In this document: in pieces, positions 25,517 through 34,238 of the stretch
Position numbering within the stretch: the stretch's first letter is position 1
Layout of the letters: each line of letters starts with the position of its first letter
NCBI GenBank assembly: GCA_030540635.1
Contig: JAUNVW010000007.1
Location: 1,483 to 43,728 of the forward strand
Source: Tissierellia bacterium
GTDB taxonomy: Bacteria > Bacillota > Clostridia > Tissierellales > Peptoniphilaceae
Length of the DNA: 42,246 bases
Reading direction: 5' to 3'
Translations under genes and position numbers: made by a program
Notes under the pieces: generated by a model
What the model was told of the DNA's origin: nothing
What the model saw: the letters and a program-made list of their open reading frames with translations, nothing else
The model's database searches: none

Positions 25517-26865
25517 TACTGAGGGATGTGAATACTAACTTTTGCTCCTTTTGTTTTTTCATTCTCTAATTCCAAACGGCCATTATGAATTTCTGCAATT
25601 CTTTTGGTGATATAGAGGCCAATCCCGTAATGGTGATTTGTTCGTTGATGGTTATGACCACAATAAAAACCCTCGGTCGCATATTTTAAATCTTCTGGTG
25701 AAAAGCCACTTCCTTCATCGATGATTGTAAAATGGATATTCTTATTGCCGTGGACCTTAAGAGTAATCTCACCTTTATTACTGTATTCTAGGGCATTGGC
25801 CGTGATATTTAATAGGGCCCTTAGAATGAGATTTTCATCGATGATAAGACTTTTAGGAAGGGGTCCTTTTTCGAAGTGAAGGGATCGGCTCTTCATACGA
25901 ATGAGTTCGTTCATTTGCTCCGTAGCTGTTTTCAAAAATTCATCCGTGGGAATTTCTTTGAAATTCGGGGTAAATTCTCGATCCATACGGGTCAAGTCAA
26001 TTAAAAGGGCTAGATAATTTTCCATTCGATCGATATTCTTAATCGCGTAGTGTATGGATTCTTGATCGTCTTCATTATCTAAACGGTCTTGTAATAATTC
26101 TACATTTCCTCTGATAATCGTGAGTGGAGTTTTAATATCGTGGGCAAGGGCAGAGATCTGTTCTTTTTTTAATTCTTCTTCTCGCCATTGTTTTTCGAGA
26201 GATTCTTTTAATGTTTCTTTCATCTCCGAAATGCCTTGAAGAATATGATTAAATTCCTGAATACGAGAACTTTGTATTTGAAAATCAAGATTTTGTTTTT
26301 GTATTTCTTCTGTGGCATCTAATATGGGTCGTAGTTGTTTGTTTAATCTTTTAGAAAAGAGAAAACTGATCACTAAGAATCCCGACAAAGTGCTAATGAC
26401 AAACAGGATGAAAATAAATCGATCGACAGAATAAAGCATATGATCCAATCGTTCATTGGTGAAACCAGCACGCAAAGGATATTGGATGATACAGGAGCCG
26501 TCATTTCTCGGGATTAAGAGATGGTGAGTATTTTTTTGCACCGACTCCCCTTGAAAATAGGAAAGGGCATCTTTTATCTCTTCTTCTGACATATTTGTTT
26601 TTTTGATTTCTTCATCCTTTGATAAAAGAAGATAACGGGTTTTTTTAGGAAGTAGCAATTCATCAAAGGGCTGAGATTTTGCAATTTTCTCTTTCCGATG
26701 AAAGATCTCTTGTTCGATTTGATTGGCGGGATAAATGATTCCCTTTTGAAAGCCAAGAATCAGTAAACCGTAGAGCAAAAGAAGGATCAAGAAAAAGGCG
26801 ATGACAACAGAGAAGAAATACTGATAAAATACGGTTCGTAAAGAACTCTTTTTTCTTATATCCAT
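25516..26865 (-). CDS. Sensor histidine kinase of the antimicrobial peptide protection locus
   Basis: A 449-residue membrane kinase. Membrane segments lie near residues 14-36 and 150-170, enclosing an outer domain of about 110 residues. A HAMP-like linker follows, then the phospho-acceptor box ALAHDIKTPLTIIRGN (H near residue 242) and ATPase boxes N (NITANALEYS), G1 (IDEGSGF) and G2 (HYGIGLYITKRI). It overlaps the response regulator gene by ten bases. Kinases of this build beside LanFEG transporters sense antimicrobial peptides; the outer domain here is large rather than the short BceS type. Confidence 0.9.
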   Translation of the reverse strand: MDIRKKSSLRTVFYQYFFSVVIAFFLILLLLYGLLILGFQKGIIYPANQIEQEIFHRKEKIAKSQPFDELLLPKKTRYLLLSKDEEIKKTNMSEEEIKDALSYFQGESVQKNTHHLLIPRNDGSCIIQYPLRAGFTNERLDHMLYSVDRFIFILFVISTLSGFLVISFLFSKRLNKQLRPILDATEEIQKQNLDFQIQSSRIQEFNHILQGISEMKETLKESLEKQWREEELKKEQISALAHDIKTPLTIIRGNVELLQDRLDNEDDQESIHYAIKNIDRMENYLALLIDLTRMDREFTPNFKEIPTDEFLKTATEQMNELIRMKSRSLHFEKGPLPKSLIIDENLILRALLNITANALEYSNKGEITLKVHGNKNIHFTIIDEGSGFSPEDLKYATEGFYCGHNHQRTNHHYGIGLYITKRIAEIHNGRLELENEKTKGAKVSIHIPQ

Positions 26866-27515
26866 TTATAACCAATCCCCCAAACCGTTTCAATGGGCTG
26901 AATTTCATGAATGAAAAGTTTTGAGCGAATATTTTTAATATGTTCTGAAATTGCCGATATATCGCTATCGTGTTCATAGCCGTAGATGGCCTCGTGAATT
27001 TGCTCTCTGGAAAATACTTGCCCCTTATTTTTAGCGAGATACTCACAAATCTCGTACTCTGATTTTGTAAAAGGGATTTTCTCTTCGCGATAGTGAACTT
27101 CCTTCGCCGATAGATTAAACCGAAGGCCAGAAGTATTTAGTATGGCAAATTTCTCCCGCTCTTCTCGTCTTAAATGGGCATCTACTCGGGCAAGGAGCTC
27201 CTTGTTCCCAAAGGGTTTTTTTATATAATCATCGCCTCCGGAAATCAGTCCTTCCACAATATCTTGCTCTTGAGTTTTTGCCGTTAAGAACAGGATCGGA
27301 ATATCTACTAGAGGCCGAATTGTTTTACAAAAGTTGATGCCGTCTGTTCCGGGCATCATAATATCCAGAAGAATCAAATCGTAATCATGGATTTTTTCTT
27401 CATTGAAATCATCGGCTTTTGACAAAGTGTCCACTCGGTGGTTCTTTTGTTCTAAAATTTTGCGAATTAGTATTAATAAATCCGGTTCATCGTCAATAAC
27501 TAAGATACGAGCCAC
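26856..27515 (-). CDS. OmpR-family response regulator
   Basis: A 219-residue regulator with receiver domain (IDDEPD, phosphorylated aspartate in LILLDIMMPGTDG, lysine in GGDDYIKKPFG) and a C-terminal winged-helix DNA-binding domain with FTKSEYEICEYLAKNKGQVFSREQ. It starts with GTG. Its ribosome site lies in an unbroken run of nine G (27522-27530). It probably activates the lanFEG-type operon through the direct repeats at 29796-29813. Confidence 0.93.
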   Translation of the reverse strand: MARILVIDDEPDLLILIRKILEQKNHRVDTLSKADDFNEEKIHDYDLILLDIMMPGTDGINFCKTIRPLVDIPILFLTAKTQEQDIVEGLISGGDDYIKKPFGNKELLARVDAHLRREEREKFAILNTSGLRFNLSAKEVHYREEKIPFTKSEYEICEYLAKNKGQVFSREQIHEAIYGYEHDSDISAISEHIKNIRSKLFIHEIQPIETVWGIGYKWI

Positions 27516-27566
27516 AGCACTCCCCCCCCCTTTTTTAGATTATATCATCAAAAAGCAGTATTTTTC

Positions 27567-28307
27567 TTATTCAAAATTTTTTCGACCTTCCCATCTTTCA
27601 AACCAAATAAGACTAAGAACCAATCCGATGACGGTATAAACACCGAAGAAGGGGAGCCATTTCGTGATTTCCAAAGAAAAGATCGAAAAGTCGGGATGAT
27701 ATTTGGTAAATACCAAAAGGCTCATCAGCCGGCCACTCCACAAAGCGGGAAGATAATACCAAATCCCATCGCCAAGACCGGTCAGTCCTAATAAGGCGAG
27801 GAGGGTTTCAAAAACCCCAATACCAATGGAAACTCCACTCCCAAAAGAAAAGCTAAGAAAGAGATGGAAGATATAAAGAAATACCGCCCCGGCCATGAGA
27901 AGGAGAATTGCCCACAAATAAAAAGCCATATCTTTTATCGGGATAGATAGGAAGAAGGGGATTGTGATCAGGCTTACAGAAAAACTTCCGGCGATAAGAA
28001 GACTACATAATATACCAAAATAGGAAATTTTTCTAGAAATGCCATGGGATAAAAGGGCTTGAAAGTGGCCTGCCTCTTCTTCAATTTCACAGAGCTTACT
28101 TGAAACGACTCCAGTGATGAGGGGAAAGGCCGCACCAATTAAAGTAAGATAGGCCGATAGAATCATTTCTTCATCCAGTAGACTGAACATCTGGTAGATA
28201 ATGCCCATGGTTGCAAATGTAACGGGCAAAAAGAAATGGATATAAGGAAGATAGGTCCTTTTTGTTTTGTAAAAACAAGTATATAACATTCGAATAAAGG
28301 ATCTCAT
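27567..28307 (-). CDS. Lantibiotic protection ABC permease, LanG/MutG type
   Basis: A 246-residue membrane protein with six predicted segments, beginning MRSFIRMLYTCFYKTKRTYLPYIHFFLPV. The opening basic stretch and size match the MutG/EpiG group of immunity permeases. Its ATG directly follows the stop of the preceding permease. With the ATPase and LanE-like protein it would remove lantibiotic-type peptides from the membrane. Confidence 0.82.
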   Translation of the reverse strand: MRSFIRMLYTCFYKTKRTYLPYIHFFLPVTFATMGIIYQMFSLLDEEMILSAYLTLIGAAFPLITGVVSSKLCEIEEEAGHFQALLSHGISRKISYFGILCSLLIAGSFSVSLITIPFFLSIPIKDMAFYLWAILLLMAGAVFLYIFHLFLSFSFGSGVSIGIGVFETLLALLGLTGLGDGIWYYLPALWSGRLMSLLVFTKYHPDFSIFSLEITKWLPFFGVYTVIGLVLSLIWFERWEGRKNFE

Positions 28308-29042
28308 TTAATCGGCCTCCTGTCTCTGAAACCGCGTCGCGGTTCGCCAAGTGAGGATTAGGAATAAAAGAACGGAAAGGGTCAATCCAAGTACGATATC
28401 CAGTTGATAATCACTAAAATGAACAGTTTCTGCTAAAAGACCATTGGGTAAGACTTTAATTATGGGGATCATCAGCCTCGAACCCCAGCTATAAGGACAG
28501 ATCCACCAATAACTCTTATGGACAAAGAGGATATTCATCGCCATTCCAAAGACAACATTGATGAAAACAGTAAATGCTGTTCCAATTTTCTTTGATAGAA
28601 CAAGACAAAAGGGAATCTGCCATAAATAGGTAATTATCAAGGTCATAGATGCAAAAACCATCGAAAGATAGGAGATATCTTTTGCCGGCTCACTGTAAAT
28701 CGTCGCTTTTCCTAGGATAAGAATCACAAGATGGAAGAGACTAGATAGTGAGAGGTAGATCGCGAGAAGTAGAATCTTTGCGATCCAAGTTTTTTTCAAG
28801 GAAATGGGGAGAGAAATGACGGCGCGATAGCCCAATCCTTTTTGTTCATATCGGTTAAGAAGGGATGAAGAAAGCGCAAGATATCCCGGCAGAAGCATAA
28901 TATACCACCAGTTGTATCCGTTGGGAATAAAATACAAATAGGTTAAACCGGCATGGAGTAAAACGATACATGGCGCAAGGAAGATCAAATATTTTATCCA
29001 TCTCTTTTTACATTTAAGATGTTCTACTTTTAAATACTTCAT
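28308..29042 (-). CDS. Lantibiotic protection ABC permease, LanE/MutE type
   Basis: A 244-residue permease with six segments; the N-terminus MKYLKVEHLKCKKRWIKYLIFLAP and the NGYNWWYIMLLPGYLAL segment are characteristic of the MutE/EpiE family. The ATG overlaps the ATPase stop as ATGA. AGGAG lies upstream inside the ATPase gene. Confidence 0.85.
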   Translation of the reverse strand: MKYLKVEHLKCKKRWIKYLIFLAPCIVLLHAGLTYLYFIPNGYNWWYIMLLPGYLALSSSLLNRYEQKGLGYRAVISLPISLKKTWIAKILLLAIYLSLSSLFHLVILILGKATIYSEPAKDISYLSMVFASMTLIITYLWQIPFCLVLSKKIGTAFTVFINVVFGMAMNILFVHKSYWWICPYSWGSRLMIPIIKVLPNGLLAETVHFSDYQLDIVLGLTLSVLLFLILTWRTATRFQRQEAD

Positions 29043-29749
29043 CAGGAGATCTCCTTTCTTGAACTAGATACAACATCCATAAAAAGCCTTTCTAAATCAA
29101 TTTTTGAATCAATTTCTCCTTCATAAGCTAAGATACCATTATGGATAATACCGACATGATCGGCCACCATTTGTACTTCATGGAGAATATGACTCGCTAA
29201 AATAACGGTAATTCCTTGAAGAGGAAACGAACGAATCAAATCACGAAGTTCCTGAATACCGAGGGGATCCAATCCATTGGTTGGCTCGTCAAGAATCAAT
29301 AATTTTGGATGATTTAATAGGGCAATGGCAATTCCCAGACGTTGTTTCATTCCCATGGAAAAATGACCTGATTGTTTCTTTCCGGTATTCGTTAAATCGA
29401 CAATTTCTAAAACTTCATCGATTCGCCCATCAGGTAAACCCAAGAGCATGGTCCGAAGTTTAAGATTTTCTCGAGCGGTTAAATTCGGATAAAGGGGAGG
29501 GCTTTCGATGAGAGAGCCGATTTGCCAGAGATCTTTCCGTGACCATGGGTGAGAATCAAAAAGAATTTCACCCGAACTTTTGTGAAGCAATCCGGAGAGG
29601 ATTTTCAAAGTCGTTGATTTTCCTGCACCATTGGGGCCGAGTAGACCGTAAATGGTATTTTGGGGAACTTTCATTGAAATATGATCGATGGCCTTTTCTT
29701 TTTTAAAATTTTTACATAAATTAGTGGTTTCTAAAAGATAAGAATTCAC
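29042..29749 (-). CDS. Lantibiotic protection ABC transporter ATP-binding protein, LanF type
   Basis: A 235-residue ATPase with Walker A GPNGAGKST, signature FSMGMKQRLG, Walker B LLILDEPTNGLDP and the switch histidine in ASHILHE. It has the glutamate-variant Q-loop (SLIESPPLYP) that marks the LanF/BcrA group. I use the GTG at 29749 because AAAGGGTG lies seven bases upstream; the upstream in-frame ATG at 29935 would add 62 residues unlike the family. This locus gives resistance to lantibiotics or related peptides (CprABC-type in Clostridioides is the closest known plan). No lantibiotic structural gene is beside it, so it is a stand-alone defence. Confidence 0.9.
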   Translation of the reverse strand: MNSYLLETTNLCKNFKKEKAIDHISMKVPQNTIYGLLGPNGAGKSTTLKILSGLLHKSSGEILFDSHPWSRKDLWQIGSLIESPPLYPNLTARENLKLRTMLLGLPDGRIDEVLEIVDLTNTGKKQSGHFSMGMKQRLGIAIALLNHPKLLILDEPTNGLDPLGIQELRDLIRSFPLQGITVILASHILHEVQMVADHVGIIHNGILAYEGEIDSKIDLERLFMDVVSSSRKEIS

Positions 29750-30310
29750 GATACAACACCCTTTCGATTGATTTAATTTTAGTATAGCAACTAAGTTTAA
29801 GGATTCTTTAAGGATAAGAAAATATCTTTTAATAAACCGACAACGATCCCCAGATCCTGTGAAGAAAAGAGATTCGAAGAGTATATCGAAAGTTTTAATG
29901 AAAATATTTATCGGCGATCGGATAGGATGTATCACAACGAAAAGAAAAACAATTCATAACAAAAAGTGATAATCAGAGGAGGTGGGGGTTATTAACAAGT
30001 AATTTTTGTCTAAAAATCATTAGAAATTCAATACTTTTTGTATTTTCATATAAATTCTTATCAAAAAAAAGTCTTTATAGTCCTATTAGACAATCTACAT
30101 CTGGAAAGCTCCCGATAACGCCACCTTTTTTCTTAAATCGTTTCAATTTGGAGAAAGAAGGAGAGGATAAATTATATAAAAAGCCCTACATATCCCAGAA
30201 TTAGACTCTTTTATCAGGGGAGAAAAGAGAAAAAGACGACACCGATCAAATTAAAATCGGATAAATCGGGTACTAAGTAATATAATAATAAATAGAAAAG
30301 GGGATTTGTG
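29750..30310. other. 561-base intergenic region between divergent operons
   Basis: The left end is the lanF promoter region. The middle (about 30000-30180) is very AT-rich, without a supported gene; the most GC-rich part, 30110-30145, reads TCTGGAAAGCTCCCGATAAC and is followed by a T-run, without a convincing stem. The right end holds a TATAAT at 30281-30286 and an AAAAGGGG ribosome site for the methyltransferase. Confidence 0.5.
29781..29813 (-). promoter_or_regulatory. LanFEG promoter with OmpR-type direct repeats
   Basis: On the minus strand CCTTAAA occurs twice, start-to-start 11 bases apart (29807-29813 and 29796-29802), followed by -10 TATACT (29781-29786). The expected -35 position falls inside the repeats and is far from consensus. 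This is the layout of a promoter activated by an OmpR-family regulator. Confidence 0.6.
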
Positions 30311-31207
30311 ATGGATGAAATATGGTCACGAAAGATTCAAGGAATTATCAACTTAGACAGTAGCCGAGAGTTTCGATTTCGCGACGATCGAAAAGAGCTC
30401 TTTCTTTCTCTACTAGGGCTAAAAGATGGGATGGTGATCGCAGATATTGGCTGCGGACCGGGGACAATCACAAGAAAATTAGCCCAGTGGCTTTCAAAAG
30501 ACACAAGAGTGATCGGTATTGATCGGGATAGGCATTTTATCCAGTTTGCAAAAAGAAAAGCAGAAGAGATGGAGATGGCAAATCTTCAGTATCTTTTAGG
30601 AGATGGGCTAGATCTTCCTTTGGAAGATGATTCTGTCGATGCCTCCTTATCCCATACCGTTATCGAACATGTACCCCATAGGGAATTTTTACTGGAACAA
30701 AAAAGAATTTGTAAAAAAGGTGGCAGAGTTTCGGTGATGTACACTCTTCCCAAGCTAAAGCTACAGTCATCACCAGAAAAAGAAATTCATCCCACAGAGG
30801 AAGAAAAAGAAGGATTAAGTCGACTGTTTAACAAGGAAGATCATATACTAGAAGAATATAAAGTTGGCAAATATTGGCCAGATCCTGCAAAGCTTCCTGC
30901 TCTTTTTCATGAGCTTGGTTTTCAAGATATTCAAATTGATGCCGTCGCCATGCCCTTTGTGATTGATGATAGTAGATATTCCTTAGAAGAGAAAATCGCT
31001 ATGGCCCAAGTGGAAGGAAACTCTTTACTAGAAAATATCGAGATGGCGATTCAATCAGGGAATGATCAACTGGATGCATCAGAAGTAAAGGAGCTAAAAA
31101 GACGGATTAGAGAGAGAATGGATCAGAGGATTCAAAGGATTCGAAGGGAAGAATTTATTTGGGATTACCGTATTTCTGTCATGGAAATCGTATCTGGAAG
31201 GGTTTAA
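30311..31207 (+). CDS. SAM-dependent methyltransferase
   Basis: A 298-residue class I methyltransferase. Motif I is VIADIGCGPGTI (residues about 33-44), motif II is RVIGIDRDRHFIQFAK, and the Methyltransf_11-type post-motif is DASLSHTVIEHV. The C-terminal 70 residues are a highly charged helical extension rich in arginine. The ATG at 30311 is seven bases after AAAAGGGG. Substrate unknown; it stands alone between terminators. Confidence 0.85.
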   Translation: MDEIWSRKIQGIINLDSSREFRFRDDRKELFLSLLGLKDGMVIADIGCGPGTITRKLAQWLSKDTRVIGIDRDRHFIQFAKRKAEEMEMANLQYLLGDGLDLPLEDDSVDASLSHTVIEHVPHREFLLEQKRICKKGGRVSVMYTLPKLKLQSSPEKEIHPTEEEKEGLSRLFNKEDHILEEYKVGKYWPDPAKLPALFHELGFQDIQIDAVAMPFVIDDSRYSLEEKIAMAQVEGNSLLENIEMAIQSGNDQLDASEVKELKRRIRERMDQRIQRIRREEFIWDYRISVMEIVSGRV

Positions 31208-31289
31208 GATGATTTTAAAGTAAAAAAGAATAGAAAAAAGAAATTAAATCTTTATGGATTTTATGATTAAAACAGAAAAGAGTTCCCCA

Positions 31290-31315
31290 CCCCTTTTCTT
31301 AAAGGGGTTTTTTAT
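31290..31315 (+). terminator. Terminator of the methyltransferase gene
   Basis: CCCCTTT and AAAGGGG with loop TCTT, followed by six T. Confidence 0.85.
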
Positions 31316-31380
31316 TGAAAAGATCGGATCATGTTATTTCCGAGATTTCTTTTTAGTGGCGGTTTTGTAAATAGAAATAA

Positions 31381-31408
31381 AAAAAACCGATAAGTTTTCA
31401 CTTATCGG
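31381..31408 (-). terminator. Terminator of tRNA-Ala
   Basis: CCGATAAG and CTTATCGG around a six-base loop; on the minus strand it is followed by a run of eight T. Confidence 0.85.
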
Positions 31409-31412
31409 ATCG

Positions 31413-31488
31413 TGGTGGAGAATAGGGGACTTGAACCCCTGACCTCATGGCTGCCAGCCAAGCGCTCTCCCAACTGAGCTAATTCCCC
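31413..31488 (-). tRNA. tRNA-Ala (anticodon GGC)
   Basis: 76 bases with encoded CCA. The acceptor GGGGAAT pairs with ATTCTCC and keeps the G3:U70 pair that marks alanine tRNAs. The anticodon loop is CTGGCAG (anticodon GGC) and the T-arm is complete. The anticodon stem has a T-T mismatch (CTTGG against CCATG, second pair). Confidence 0.93.
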
Positions 31489-31542
31489 AAGAACTGTAAC
31501 CTCTCTTATTGTAGGACAAGTTCTGGAGAATGTCAATGCCTT

Positions 31543-32124
31543 TTAAAGAAAACGACCGAGGATCATCGGTGTAATATAAGTTTCAATAAAAGCCGCGACA
31601 ATGAGTAAAGGGATGATGTATTTTACATAAGTGATTGCCGATGTTATTAAAATATCTCCCATCGGAATCGACTCTCGTCCCATAATTTTTAGTACGAGAC
31701 TGTGGCAAATGCTAAGGCCGATGGCGATAGCGAGAATGAGAGCAGGAATTTCGAAAATTCCATGGGGAAGAATTCCTGCAAGAAATAGTTTTAATGGAGC
31801 GATTCCTGTTCCGGCAAATTTTAAAGCGACGCCAATGATGGTGCCGTTAACGGCGCCGATAATAGCGGGGAAATAGATAAAAGGGATAAAACCAGTGAGG
31901 ACCATGACCAATGCGGCAGTTAAATTATTTAAGAATAAAGGAAAGACTTTGATTTCTCCGTCGGTAAAAATGTGATCTACGGATTCCATAAATTCCTCCA
32001 TCATCGCGGTACCGGTTTTAGCATCGATGAGAAAATATCCTAAGAATCCTGTTATGACAATGGATAATATGGCGAAAGTCATCATTCGTTTGCTAAATAT
32101 TCGTTGTCGAAATTGTTCATTCAT
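31543..32124 (-). CDS. spoIIM: Stage II sporulation protein M-like membrane protein
   Basis: A 193-residue protein with five predicted membrane segments and the SpoIIM-family signature LPHGIFEIPALILA (near residue 118). In spore formers SpoIIM anchors the SpoIID-SpoIIP peptidoglycan-degrading complex during engulfment, but the family is also common in non-sporulating bacteria and archaea. The start is supported by AAAGGTGG. No other sporulation gene is visible in the window, so a sporulation role is not shown. Confidence 0.85.
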   Translation of the reverse strand: MNEQFRQRIFSKRMMTFAILSIVITGFLGYFLIDAKTGTAMMEEFMESVDHIFTDGEIKVFPLFLNNLTAALVMVLTGFIPFIYFPAIIGAVNGTIIGVALKFAGTGIAPLKLFLAGILPHGIFEIPALILAIAIGLSICHSLVLKIMGRESIPMGDILITSAITYVKYIIPLLIVAAFIETYITPMILGRFL

Positions 32125-32182
32125 TTTAATTCCACCTTTCTAAGATAGTATAACACAATAGCATATATTATTAGAAGGAAAA

Positions 32183-32216
32183 ACTGCTCCACCCTAAAGG
32201 ATGAGCAGTCTTTTTT
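32183..32216 (-). terminator. Terminator of the M3 oligoendopeptidase
   Basis: ACTGCTC and GAGCAGT (7 bp, extended inside by CCT/AGG), with a T-run on both strands; it directly follows the minus-strand stop codon. Confidence 0.75.
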
Positions 32217-33910
32217 TAATCGAATTGTTCATCATCGACAGAATCTAAATACTCATGGACTTTCACCATGGAGCGTTTAATCGTACCGTCGTCAAAAGGA
32301 TTTTCTAGTCCTGCGACTTTCACGAGATTTAAGAAGGACTGGGATCCTCCTTCTTTACAAAGGCGAATATAATCTTCCATGGCCTTGTCGTGATCCTCTC
32401 TAGATTTTCCAAAGAATTGGAAAGCGCAGACTTGAGCTAAGGTGTAGTCAATATAGTAGAAAGGCATACTGAATACATGGCTTTGACGGAGCCAGAAACC
32501 ACCATTTTCTAGTAATTCGGCGCCATCATAATCTAAATAAGGACGGTATTTCTTTTCGATTTTAGAATACTCTTTTCGACGTTCTTCTGGTGTAATATCA
32601 GGATTTTCATAGACGAAATGTTGGAATTCGTCGATGGTTACGCCATAGGGGATAAAATTCACCGCGGAGGACAGATGTTGATAGCGGTACTTGTCGGCTT
32701 CTTCTTCAAAGAAGAGATCCATCCAAGGCCAAGTGAGAAATTCCATACTCATGGAGTGAATTTCACAGGCTTCATAGGTCGGCCATACATATTCTGGCAG
32801 AGTGAAATCCCTTGAAAGATAAACCTGAAACGCGTGACCGGCTTCATGGGTCAGTACATCGACATCACCGGAAGTGCCGTTAAAATTAGCGAAGATAAAA
32901 GGCGAACGGTATTTCGGTATATAGGTACAATAGCCACCGCCTTGTTTTCCTTTTCGCGCTTTGACATCAAATAATTCATGCTCGGTCATGAAGTCGAAGA
33001 ATTCTTTCGGTAATTCTCCGAGCTCGGAATACATGGTCTGTCCGTTTTTCATGATCCAATCGTCATTGCCGTGGGGTGCGGCATTACCACTGGTAAATGC
33101 CAAAGGTAAATCGTAAGCCTTTAAGGAATCGACACCGATTCTCTTTTTTTGATGTTCTCGAAGATCATTACTTACGGGAACAACGGATTCTAGAACTTGT
33201 TTTCTGTAATTGGCGACTTCTTCAGGGCCGTAATCGGTACGGCGCATTCTCAAATAGCCCATTTCCACGAAGTTTTTGAATCCAAGCTTCTTTGCCATGC
33301 GATCTCTCACATGGACAAGTTCATCGTAAATTTGATCGATTTCTTCCAAATGCTCGGTGAAAAAACCATTAACCTTTTCATAGGCTTCTTTCCGTATATT
33401 GCGATCTTTCGATTGTAAATAAGGGCTCATATCGGAAAGATTGTTAATCTTTCCATCGTATTCAATCTCTGCCGATGCAATTAATTTATCGTATTTTGTG
33501 GAAAGTTTATTTTCTTCGACTAAATCCTCCATGATTTCAGGAGAGAAGACTTTTAATTGGGTTTCGATTTGGTCAAAGAACAAATCGCCAAATTCTTCTT
33601 TTAATTCTTCTAAATGAGGGGAAGCCATCACCGTTTTGTAAAAGCGATCGACTAATTCATGATATCGTGGTGAATTTTCGTCGATAAATTCCACTTCTTT
33701 TTCGTAGAATTCGTCTTTTGTATTGATGGAATGGCGAATGGTAACGAGAGTGATATTGGAGTCCACTTCTTTTCGGATCTCTACAATATCGTAAATTCGC
33801 TTGATTTGTTCTTTCGGGGATAATTCAGAAAAATGATCCAAAGCTTGATGAAATTTTTGTTCTACTTCATCGAGATTTGGTCGTTTGTATTCATACTCTT
33901 TAAATTTCAT
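32216..33910 (-). CDS. M3 family oligoendopeptidase
   Basis: A zinc metallopeptidase of 564 residues that cleaves short peptides in the cytosol. The zinc site is LTHEAGHAFQVYLS (HExxH), with the third ligand, a glutamate, about 25 residues on in EACEIHSMSMEFL. The length matches the compact PepF-like subgroup. The ATG at 33910 follows AAGGAGG; an in-frame ATG at 33994 would add 28 unlikely hydrophobic residues. It fits a peptide-fermenting life style. Confidence 0.95.
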   Translation of the reverse strand: MKFKEYEYKRPNLDEVEQKFHQALDHFSELSPKEQIKRIYDIVEIRKEVDSNITLVTIRHSINTKDEFYEKEVEFIDENSPRYHELVDRFYKTVMASPHLEELKEEFGDLFFDQIETQLKVFSPEIMEDLVEENKLSTKYDKLIASAEIEYDGKINNLSDMSPYLQSKDRNIRKEAYEKVNGFFTEHLEEIDQIYDELVHVRDRMAKKLGFKNFVEMGYLRMRRTDYGPEEVANYRKQVLESVVPVSNDLREHQKKRIGVDSLKAYDLPLAFTSGNAAPHGNDDWIMKNGQTMYSELGELPKEFFDFMTEHELFDVKARKGKQGGGYCTYIPKYRSPFIFANFNGTSGDVDVLTHEAGHAFQVYLSRDFTLPEYVWPTYEACEIHSMSMEFLTWPWMDLFFEEEADKYRYQHLSSAVNFIPYGVTIDEFQHFVYENPDITPEERRKEYSKIEKKYRPYLDYDGAELLENGGFWLRQSHVFSMPFYYIDYTLAQVCAFQFFGKSREDHDKAMEDYIRLCKEGGSQSFLNLVKVAGLENPFDDGTIKRSMVKVHEYLDSVDDEQFD

Positions 33911-34193
33911 AAAAACCTCCTTCATCTTATTAGTGTAACACAAAAAACAGAAGAAAAAGATGAATTTATAAGACAAGGATTCTTTCCATATCATTGGAAC
34001 AAAAGTTTTTTCCGATCAATAATCCCCTTTTGAAAAAACAAAAAAGTACAATTCATTAAAAGCGATCTGTTAAAAAAATTTAACGAAGTCTCTTTAAATA
34101 TGATACGGAAGCTGGAATCGATGAAACGTCGTGACATATGTAGACGACAAAATCAAAACTTATTGTAACGAAGGAAGAGATGGAATTTTCCAC

Positions 34194-34238
34194 AAAAAAA
34201 TAGTAGAAACGTCAATTACATTACCTACGTTTCTACTA
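34194..34238 (-). terminator. Orphan minus-strand intrinsic terminator
   Basis: TAGTAGAAACGT and ACGTTTCTACTA form a perfect 12-bp stem around a 14-base loop. On the minus strand it is followed by seven T. There is no open reading frame ending here, so it would end a non-coding or lost transcript. Confidence 0.65.

Noticed and set aside
29750..29935. 62-residue N-terminal extension of the LanF ATPase from an ATG at 29935
   Set aside because: It would cover the promoter and direct repeats, is unlike the family, and a GTG with a good ribosome site lies at 29749.
31543..32124. Evidence that the organism sporulates
   Set aside because: SpoIIM-like proteins occur in many non-sporulating organisms and no other sporulation gene is visible.
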